From Campylobacteraceae bacterium (GTDB lineage Bacteria; Campylobacterota; Campylobacteria; Campylobacterales; Sulfurovaceae), in NCBI GenBank assembly GCA_027031505.1, contig JALVQH010000314.1, positions 1 through 9,388 of the forward strand: DNA of 9,388 nt, read 5' to 3'. Below, one piece after another: positions 3,719-9,388 of the stretch. A model generated the notes under the pieces. The model made no database searches, was not told the origin of the DNA, and was given only the letters and a program-made list of their open reading frames with translations. A program made the position numbers and the translations under genes. Each line of letters starts with the position of its first letter. Positions within the stretch are counted from its first letter, which is position 1.

Positions 3719-6526
3719 TTACCGTTCTCTCTTTTTTCCGTATCGGCGGTAGCCGCCGGTTTTGCCCTTGATATGGCAGTTTTCGCAGATGCTGAAGCGG
3801 TAGGAGAGGTCAAGGACAGCGCCGCACCGGCGGCACTGTTTGACGAGATCCCCTTTGGCAAGCGACGTTTCGATGAAGCGGTTGAGCCGGGTGCGGGCGG
3901 CAATGGCAGCTTCAGTGTCGGGAAACTGCTCAGGGAAGCGGAAGCTCAGCCACAGATACAGCGAGACCTCCTTGACCCGGTCTTCGGCGTTGAGGAGCTC
4001 TTCGTTGGTGTGGGCGCAGGGGGGCAGATCGCGGGGCGAAATGTAGGGGACAGATTCCCCTTTTTCGAGGTGCTTGAGGTAGCGATGGAAGACCGACTCG
4101 ATGTAGGGGGAGTTGATGCTCACAGGGGCGGTGGCGAGGTGATAGCGGGAGCGCAGGTCGAGGTCGTAACCCCCCACGATCTCGGCGATTTCGAGCATCG
4201 ATTCGATGTTGGCGGCTTGAAAAGGCCCCTCAAACTCCATGTTCTCGGCAAAAAAGGTGAGGATGTGCAGCAGATCGTCCGTCTCGAGAATCTCTCCGAT
4301 GAGCATCACATGGTGGAGGCTTGCCATGACCGAAACCGGCAGTGCAATGTCGGGAAGGGGGGTGTGGAATTTGGCGGCAATCGTCTCGAGGGTGGGGGCG
4401 TCGAGGGCGCCGATGTATCCGTGCTCGTGCATCCCGTACCGTCCGGCGCGTCCGGCGATCTGGAGGATCTCAGTGGTGGTGAGTTCCCGGCGGCGCAGTC
4501 CGTCGAATTTGTTGTCCCGGGCAAAAAGCAGGGTGCGAATCGGCAAATTAAGCCCCATGGCAATGGCATCGGTCGCGACAAGGATATCGTTTTCCCCTTC
4601 GCGGAATTTGCGCGCTTCTTCGCGGCGCACCTCGGGAGAAAGGTTGCCGTACACCACAGAAACACGGTGGTGCAAACCAAGTCTCTGCTTGAGCGAAAGC
4701 ACCTCCTTGCGCGAAAAGGCCACAATGGCCGTGGCCGGCTTGATCCGCTTGAGCGGGGTAGGGGTGTGCATCACTTCGAGGGGATTTTTGCGCTCGAAGT
4801 GCATCACTTCCAGCTCCTCCCCGAGGTAGGCGGCCAGCTCAGTCACCGCCGGAATGGCATCGGCCGATCCGGTGAGGATCACGGTGCGCGCCGGTGCACC
4901 GATGAAGGCGTTGGCCCATGCCCAGCCCCGGTCGCGGTCGGCGATCATCTGGATCTCGTCGATGACGCAGCAGTCGACATCGGCTTCGAAGTTGAGCATC
5001 TCAATCGTAGAGCTGATGTGGGTCGATTCCTCATCAAGAATCTCCTCCTCACCGGTAATGAGGGAGGCAGCGACGTTGTGTTCCCGCAGCGATTCGTACC
5101 CTTCGAGTGCCAGCAACCGGAGAGGGGCGAGGTAGTAACCGGTCCGGGCGGTACGGAGATGGCGCATCGCCGCATACGTTTTGCCGCTGTTGGTCGGTCC
5201 GGCATGGAAGAGAATTTTCCGTTTGAGAGAGCGGGCGAGGGGGAAGAGCTGTTTGAAATCCCGGATGGTTTTGGCCAGAAGCTCTTCGCGTTTCTTTTTT
5301 TCCCGCAGCGGTCGGAGATACGCATCAAAATGGTAGAGAATACGCCGGAGGGTCTTGCCCTTGATTTTGAGGGTACCCGAACTGATGATTTGGGGTTTTA
5401 GAAATCGAAGTATATGTTCCCATACAACACCACTCGAAATGTCAAGTCCTGCAGCAAGGTCATTTGCTTCATCATATAGCTCCCGGAGCGCTTCGTCGAA
5501 ACTGAAAAGAGTTTGTTCATTGACGGCGCCCAGATCTTCAGCGACGGGGAGGGGCTGCCCCCGCCAGATATGGGCGTACAGGAACGATTTGTCATACACT
5601 ACCCGGATCCGGTAAGGGAAAGTATGCCCCCGCACATCAAGCACTTTGTTCTTCTCAACAGCATACTGATCCCCAAGATCGATCAGAAAGTATCCGGGTG
5701 ACATCCGGTGAACAATCGTCTCCATAAGCATGAAGTCAATCGGTGTATGCCACAGATCTCCCTCCGGAGGCATACGGCGCAGATAGACCTCGATCTGTTC
5801 GGGAGTAAGGTAGGGATGTTCACGCACAAACAACTCGGCGATGAACGCATCGATCCGGGCTTGCTTGTCGGCAATGAGGATGCTTTTGTGTTCCGAAAGC
5901 TCACGGAGGATATGTGTATCGTCCTGCCCAAGCAGAGCAGGGAGGTCAAGCCCCCGTGAACGTACCAGCAGAGTTCTGGCAAAATCGTGTTCCGGCAGAG
6001 CAAACACAAACGAGTGATAAAACGCCATCTCCCCATCACTCTCAAGAGTTACTTTCAGCTGTGCTTCAAGCCGTGCGGTACGGGTCTTGAGCCGACGGTA
6101 GTGGAGAGCATTGGCAATCTTTTCCGGGGTGATTCTGGCCGCGCGGACATCGATAAACTGCTCAAGAATCGCCTGTTCCTCCCCGGCGGTATGTTCATGA
6201 GCAGCCAGCAGCGTGAGGATTTTCTCGACAGTGTCCTGCGGAGGAAGCGAAGAGGGTGCGGAAGAGGGGGGATGTTTCCGTTTGCCGACAAGATAATCCA
6301 CGATGTTTTTGCGCTGAGTATACTCCCCTTCGCTCCAGAGACGCCGCAATCCGCGGACAATCGCATCGTGCTCCAGTGTCGGGAGATTCAGGTCGGCAAT
6401 GAGCGCCAACTCCACAAGGAGATCATCCGGAAGCGTCGCAATCGCCTCGTCAAAAGGGATCCCGCCGAAAAGCTCCCGAACGGTATTGTTGAGTTTGATT
6501 CGATGTTTTCGTTTTTTACTGGCCAT
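3719..6526 (-). CDS. SUV3-like DExH RNA helicase with C-terminal zinc ribbon
   Basis: A superfamily 2, Ski2-like helicase whose motifs match SUV3, the mitochondrial degradosome helicase that unwinds RNA or RNA/DNA using ATP. In the 935-residue form: Walker A GPTNSGKTY at 443-451, DEIQMI at 523-528 (SUV3-specific DEIQ box), TGSA at 552-555, YGNLSPEVR around 626-634, ATDAIAMGLNL at 651-661 and QIAGRAGRYG at 689-698. About 430 residues of helical, uncharacterised sequence precede the core. A four-cysteine ribbon (C898, C901, C914, C917) and a basic tail end the protein. I chose ATG 6526 because AAGAAG lies 7 nt upstream; ATG at 6544 is in frame but has no ribosome site and would add six residues. 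The 3' end is partly duplicated at 1877-1982. Family call firm; cellular role in bacteria inferred as RNA decay. Confidence 0.9.
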   Translation of the reverse strand: MASKKRKHRIKLNNTVRELFGGIPFDEAIATLPDDLLVELALIADLNLPTLEHDAIVRGLRRLWSEGEYTQRKNIVDYLVGKRKHPPSSAPSSLPPQDTVEKILTLLAAHEHTAGEEQAILEQFIDVRAARITPEKIANALHYRRLKTRTARLEAQLKVTLESDGEMAFYHSFVFALPEHDFARTLLVRSRGLDLPALLGQDDTHILRELSEHKSILIADKQARIDAFIAELFVREHPYLTPEQIEVYLRRMPPEGDLWHTPIDFMLMETIVHRMSPGYFLIDLGDQYAVEKNKVLDVRGHTFPYRIRVVYDKSFLYAHIWRGQPLPVAEDLGAVNEQTLFSFDEALRELYDEANDLAAGLDISSGVVWEHILRFLKPQIISSGTLKIKGKTLRRILYHFDAYLRPLREKKKREELLAKTIRDFKQLFPLARSLKRKILFHAGPTNSGKTYAAMRHLRTARTGYYLAPLRLLALEGYESLREHNVAASLITGEEEILDEESTHISSTIEMLNFEADVDCCVIDEIQMIADRDRGWAWANAFIGAPARTVILTGSADAIPAVTELAAYLGEELEVMHFERKNPLEVMHTPTPLKRIKPATAIVAFSRKEVLSLKQRLGLHHRVSVVYGNLSPEVRREEARKFREGENDILVATDAIAMGLNLPIRTLLFARDNKFDGLRRRELTTTEILQIAGRAGRYGMHEHGYIGALDAPTLETIAAKFHTPLPDIALPVSVMASLHHVMLIGEILETDDLLHILTFFAENMEFEGPFQAANIESMLEIAEIVGGYDLDLRSRYHLATAPVSINSPYIESVFHRYLKHLEKGESVPYISPRDLPPCAHTNEELLNAEDRVKEVSLYLWLSFRFPEQFPDTEAAIAARTRLNRFIETSLAKGDLVKQCRRCGAVLDLSYRFSICENCHIKGKTGGYRRYGKKRER

Positions 6527-6580
6527 ACAACACTTCTTTGTCATAATGATAGCAGAATCCGTCTATATCTTTGTCTCCTT

Positions 6581-6739
6581 ATTGCCGCACCAAAAATAAT
6601 CTGAATGTTTGATGCTGCAATTTTGTTCATAATCAAGGCAGATTTTCTCGAAGAGAGTGCAAGTCCTGCAGATTTTTTCACGTACATCTCATCTCGTCTC
6701 GCTCTCTCAAAAGTTCAGACTATTTGTTGGTGCGGTAAT
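6581..6739. repeat. 159-bp segment bounded by about 30-bp imperfect inverted repeats
   Basis: The left end 6581-6610 (ATTGCCGCACCAA...) and the right end 6709-6739 (...TTGGTGCGGTAAT) are inverted copies: 26 matches, 4 mismatches and one gap over 31 aligned columns. The interior has no ORF and carries a loose direct repeat (GCAGATTTT at about 6642 and 6669). Size and structure fit a MITE or a decayed insertion, but no clear target duplication is visible. It sits upstream of the helicase and could affect its promoter. Confidence 0.55.
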
Positions 6740-6756
6740 AATAAAAAATATTTATG

Positions 6757-6774
6757 AATATCTTTTGAGATATT
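6757..6774. promoter_or_regulatory. Perfect dyad, candidate operator
   Basis: AATATCT and AGATATT (6757-6763, 6768-6774) form a perfect 7-bp dyad around TTTG, about 36 bp upstream of the first candidate -35 of the deacetylase gene. It could bind a dimeric regulator. Such palindromes arise easily in AT-rich DNA, so support is weak. Confidence 0.3.
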
Positions 6775-6809
6775 TCTAAATATTTTTAAAAGATGTTCTC
6801 TACTGAACA

Positions 6810-6838
6810 TTGCAATAAAACGGTATATATTTTATAAT
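6810..6838 (+). promoter_or_regulatory. Candidate promoter P1 of the deacetylase gene
   Basis: TTGCAA (6810-6815) and TATAAT (6833-6838) lie 17 bp apart within AT-rich DNA. It would give a leader of about 88 nt. Confidence 0.5.
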
Positions 6839-6851
6839 ATATGCTTAAAGT

Positions 6852-6881
6852 TTGAAAACAGAGTACAAACTATGGTATAAT
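6852..6881 (+). promoter_or_regulatory. Candidate promoter P2 of the deacetylase gene
   Basis: TTGAAA (6852-6857) and a perfect TATAAT (6876-6881) lie 18 bp apart, giving a leader of about 45 nt before ATG 6933. Its presence argues against translation starting at the in-frame TTG at 6852. Confidence 0.55.
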
Positions 6882-6932
6882 CCTGAAAAATATCCATCAA
6901 TATCAAACAAACAGCACCGGAGTATTCTCAGT

Positions 6933-8435
6933 ATGAAAAGTTGGAAACAGACATTTGTATTTTTCGTTTTCCTGATGCTCTCTGGTGCTGGAGATTCAGT
7001 TGCGGCTCATGGTACCGGAAGGCATCATGCCGACCCCATGCGCGTCCTCAGTGCCTCCGGATACCCGTCGGAGAGGAAAACAACGACAAAAACCGTGCCC
7101 ACCGGCACAAATCTTTCAGCCAATCATCTCGATTTCAGCACCATCGGATCCGAATCGCCGGTTGCCCATACACCCGATCTCCCTCCTGAAACGTCTCCAA
7201 AACATCCCCGGTCGGCATCAACCCGGCTCCCCGGAGAGAAAACACTTTTTTTCACATCGGATGACGGACCGCTTGCAGGAACGGCAAATCTTCTGAATGT
7301 ACTGAAGGAAGAGGGGATCAAAGCAACAATGTTCTATATCGGACGCAATATCGTCAAATCACCTGATTTGTTCCATCGGGCATTGGCAATGCCCAACCTC
7401 CTTGTTGCCAACCACACCTATACCCATGCCAACAACCATTATCAACGTTTTTACCGCCGATCGGCGCAGAGGGTTGTTGATGATATTGACCGGGCTCAAA
7501 AGATCATCGGGGGCGCCAAATACCTGCGCCTGTGCGGCCGGAATGTCTGGCGCCTGCCCCATATTTACCGAAACGACTGGGCAATTCGTCCTGCCGAAAA
7601 GAGCAGGGAGGTTGCCAAATACGATGCATTGGCCAATCGGGGATATTTCATCTACGGATGGGATATCGAGTGGCTCTTCAATCATACAACACAGCGCCCC
7701 TTGTTCAGCGGAACAGAGATGGCACGCCGGGTTCGTCTTCTGTACCGCAGCGGGCGAACAGCCCAAAAAGGGAAGATCATCCTCCTTGTGCACGATTTCA
7801 TGTGGCAATCGGCAGCCAACGTCCGGCAGTTGCGAACCTTTATCCATATTATGAAGGCTGAAGGGTGGACATTTGATACGATCGATGCCTACTGCAGCAC
7901 AACCCCGGCAGTTTATGAGCAGACACACAAGCCTGCAACGGCGGTCACACCATCATTGCCTCCAGAGAAGGAGGCCGAATCCAACCAGACGACCCCCGCA
8001 TTATCGTCCAGATCAATAAAAAAGCATTTTGCACATGCAGCCGGATCCGCCCGAAAAAATGTTTCACCCAATAAGACCGCCCGGTCTCTCTCACCGGCAG
8101 ATTTGGCTATGCAGTTGAGCAATGCTATTCGCAAACAACAGTTTCTCCGCATTCGAAAACTTCTCGCCCGCGGAGCCAGGATCAACGGCCGTGATCCCAC
8201 CGGTGAAATCCCCCTCAATCTCGCCATCAAAACCAATAATGCCGTACTGGTGCGTATGCTGGTGGAGCAGGGGGCTGATATTTTCAGAACCGACGCATAC
8301 GGTATGAGCCCCATGGGCATAGCCCGCGAACTTCGCAATACAATCATTATACACTATCTCATCCGGCAAATTACCCATAAAAGAAACAGACACAAACTGC
8401 CCCGAAAAAGTTTTTTTGACGGCAGCATCGGGTGA
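6933..8435 (+). CDS. Exported NodB-type polysaccharide deacetylase with C-terminal ankyrin repeats
   Basis: A predicted secreted or periplasmic carbohydrate esterase (CE4-like) that would remove N-acetyl groups from a glycan; the substrate is unknown. ATG 6933 has CGGAG 10 nt upstream and opens a signal peptide (basic MKSWK, hydrophobic 7-17, likely cleavage near VAA 23-25). A low-complexity linker (about 26-100) precedes the NodB domain (about 103-320): TSDDGP 108-113 (D110, D111), HTYTH 161-165, WRLP 206-209, WDIEW 243-247 and LLVHD 284-288 (H287). All metal and catalytic positions seem present, though motif 1 has Ser for the usual Phe and motif 3 is atypical. After a Ser/Pro/Thr-rich linker (321-385), about two ankyrin repeats span 405-478, with LLARGARING and LVEQGADI. 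The tail is basic. Domain calls are strong; the fusion is unusual. Confidence 0.88.
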   Translation: MKSWKQTFVFFVFLMLSGAGDSVAAHGTGRHHADPMRVLSASGYPSERKTTTKTVPTGTNLSANHLDFSTIGSESPVAHTPDLPPETSPKHPRSASTRLPGEKTLFFTSDDGPLAGTANLLNVLKEEGIKATMFYIGRNIVKSPDLFHRALAMPNLLVANHTYTHANNHYQRFYRRSAQRVVDDIDRAQKIIGGAKYLRLCGRNVWRLPHIYRNDWAIRPAEKSREVAKYDALANRGYFIYGWDIEWLFNHTTQRPLFSGTEMARRVRLLYRSGRTAQKGKIILLVHDFMWQSAANVRQLRTFIHIMKAEGWTFDTIDAYCSTTPAVYEQTHKPATAVTPSLPPEKEAESNQTTPALSSRSIKKHFAHAAGSARKNVSPNKTARSLSPADLAMQLSNAIRKQQFLRIRKLLARGARINGRDPTGEIPLNLAIKTNNAVLVRMLVEQGADIFRTDAYGMSPMGIARELRNTIIIHYLIRQITHKRNRHKLPRKSFFDGSIG

Positions 8436-8469
8436 AATTAGATCATTAATGTTTTTTTAATTGTTTTTA

Positions 8470-8478
8470 TGATATAAA
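8470..8478 (+). promoter_or_regulatory. Candidate extended -10 upstream of the small exported protein
   Basis: TGATATAAA at 8470-8478 is an extended -10, with no good -35 upstream. It would give a leader of about 54 nt before ATG 8539 and includes GGAG at 8527-8530. Confidence 0.35.
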
Positions 8479-8538
8479 GGAGAGTGGAGTTATTTTATAG
8501 CGCATCGTAAATGTATATAATTATTTGGAGACACGGAG

Positions 8539-9057
8539 ATGAAGAGAAGATATATTCTTCGCGGTGCGGTTATGGGGATTTTTCTGCTCGCATTCAGCAG
8601 ATATGAGAATATTTCTGACGAAAAGACCCCTGCCGGAATCGGAGAAGTTGTATCAAAGACAGTCACTGACAAAGAGGCAGAAACCGGTACAGGAGATACA
8701 GTTACACAGCTGGTCAAAGCACTGTTGCCTGCTGCCCGTCCGGTCAACAACCTCGACCGTGCATTACCCGACCACCTCTCCAGTAATAATATCATCTGCA
8801 TGAAGAGAAGCGATCCCTCTGCAGTCGCACTTTTGACGACTGCAGCCGTGCAATCGCCTGAAACAAAATGCACAACAGCGGATACGACCGCAACCCCAGA
8901 CACAATAACTTCCAGACACAGACCATTCAATGATGCCCGGTTTAAACGGGTATCACCCCAAAAGCACAACAAAGGAGACAGGAGAAATGAAAAGAAAAGT
9001 TATTATGAACCTTGCGGGTGTTCTGGTGACAGCATCACTCGCACTGACCGGGTGTAA
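8539..9057 (+). CDS. Uncharacterised signal-anchored or exported protein
   Basis: I do not recognise this 172-residue protein. GGAG (8527-8530) sits 8 nt before the ATG; a second CGGAG touches it. The N-terminus is basic then hydrophobic (KRRYILRGAVMGIFLLAF, 2-19), fitting a signal peptide or a single membrane anchor without a clear cleavage site. The rest is hydrophilic, rich in Thr, Asp and Lys and probably disordered, with four Cys (87, 110, 159, 161). It lies 103 bp after the deacetylase gene. Its last 71 nt overlap the DUF1800 gene in another frame, so the final 24 residues (from about GDRRNEKK on) may be read-through after a lost stop. That the gene is real rests on its start signals and N-terminus. 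Confidence 0.55.
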   Translation: MKRRYILRGAVMGIFLLAFSRYENISDEKTPAGIGEVVSKTVTDKEAETGTGDTVTQLVKALLPAARPVNNLDRALPDHLSSNNIICMKRSDPSAVALLTTAAVQSPETKCTTADTTATPDTITSRHRPFNDARFKRVSPQKHNKGDRRNEKKSYYEPCGCSGDSITRTDRV

Positions 9058-9388
9058 ATTCAGCGATTTATTTGGCCAGAACTCTGATATCAATGTACAC
9101 ACAGGAGCAGGAGGCACAGAAGAGACGAACAATCCCGGCGACGACACAGGCATCATCCAGAATTATGACCATATCCCCAAAGGCGATGCGCTGACCGACC
9201 GCATGGCGGTGCGGTTCCTCGATATGGCGACCTTCGGTTCCACACCGGAAGCGGTGGCTGCACTGCGCAAAAAGGGGGTCGTCGCCTGGGTGGACGAGCA
9301 GCTTGCCAAACCCTGGGAGCGCAAAAAGGACAGCGTGCTCTACCAAACCATCCATCAGATACTCGAAAGCGGTCCTTACATTCATGTC
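8987..9388 (+). CDS. DUF1800-family lipoprotein, N-terminal part (partial)
   Basis: ATG 8987 has AAAGGAG at 8971-8977 (spacing 9). The first 23 residues are a lipoprotein signal with lipobox LTGC and lipidation at Cys23, so the protein is predicted to be anchored in the outer or inner membrane. A Gly/Thr/Asn-rich linker (31-56) follows. Residues 70-108 then give the opening of the DUF1800 domain: RFLDMATFGSTPEAVAALRKKG (76-97) and AWVDEQLAKP (100-109), matching the family's ARFLxQATFGPT...WIxxQL pattern. DUF1800 proteins are usually 450-600 residues and are often followed by a DUF1501 gene; the remainder lies off the right edge. The molecular function of the family is not established. No frameshift is seen in the 134 visible codons. 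Confidence 0.85.
   Translation, partial: MKRKVIMNLAGVLVTASLALTGCKFSDLFGQNSDINVHTGAGGTEETNNPGDDTGIIQNYDHIPKGDALTDRMAVRFLDMATFGSTPEAVAALRKKGVVAWVDEQLAKPWERKKDSVLYQTIHQILESGPYIHV

Larger units (their letters stand above)
6527..6932. other. Divergent intergenic control region
   Basis: This 406-bp stretch separates the divergent helicase and deacetylase genes. Its left part holds the inverted-repeat-bounded segment 6581-6739. From 6740 to 6850 it is very AT-rich, with a dyad and two promoter-like sequences pointing right. On the minus strand TATCAT (6551-6546) is a weak candidate -10 that would only fit a start at ATG 6526. I see no RNA gene or convincing ORF here. Confidence 0.6.

Noticed and set aside
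3695..5401. Plus-strand open frame of 568 codons
   Set aside because: It is antisense to the helicase, whose motifs are unmistakable; the translation is low-complexity Gly/Val/Arg with no domain and arises from third-position GC bias.
963..6935. Shared 12-mer TATTCTCAGTAT upstream of fic (about 964-975) and of the deacetylase (6923-6934)
   Set aside because: Short, without extended flanking similarity, and compatible with chance.
8444..8458. CATTAATG followed by seven T as a terminator of the deacetylase gene
   Set aside because: The stem is four AT pairs with no loop, too weak for a Rho-independent terminator.
8516..8521. TATAAT as the -10 of the 8539 gene
   Set aside because: A start 6-7 bp downstream would fall inside the ribosome site and leave an 11-nt leader; there is also no matching -35.

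Overview
The window looks like bacterial chromosome from a mesophilic, sulfur-oxidiser-like member of the Campylobacterota (Sulfurovum/Sulfuricurvum-like). This is an inference from three things: a class III Fic protein close to forms I associate with that phylum, a long bacterial SUV3-like DExH helicase with a large N-terminal extension, and mixed base composition with AT-rich promoters. No rRNA, tRNA or core marker gene is present to confirm it.

Layout, left to right. (1) 1-754, minus strand: the first half of a DHA2-family (14-helix) MFS drug exporter that runs off the left edge. (2) About 755-2760: an accessory stretch of REP-like palindromes, an autoinhibited class III Fic adenylyltransferase (980-1606), a short truncated ORF, a 226-bp inverted-repeat unit enclosing a stray copy of the helicase 3' end, and a decaying HEPN/MNT toxin-antitoxin pair. 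In that pair the MNT protein has lost its first catalytic Asp and the HEPN toxin is cut down to its C-terminal helices. (3) 2763-6526, minus strand: a two-gene operon of SUV3-like RNA helicase followed 14 bp later by an EamA/DMT transporter. (4) 6527-6932: an AT-rich control region with a second inverted-repeat-bounded segment (6581-6739), a dyad and two promoter-like sequences. (5) 6933-9388, plus strand: a run of exported proteins, namely a NodB-type polysaccharide deacetylase fused to C-terminal ankyrin repeats, a signal-anchored protein of unknown function, and the start of a DUF1800-type lipoprotein that runs off the right edge.

How it fits together. The helicase and EamA genes share an operon but no obvious pathway. 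The three right-hand genes are all predicted to leave the cytoplasm and may act together at the envelope. The 755-2760 stretch reads as an insertion and decay zone between two gene blocks. Its most unusual part is the unit at 1791-2016: matching inverted ends surround a 117-bp open remnant encoding the four-cysteine zinc-ribbon tail of a SUV3-like helicase, 70 bp of it identical to the intact gene 1.8 kb away. I found no CRISPR array and no complete insertion sequence.
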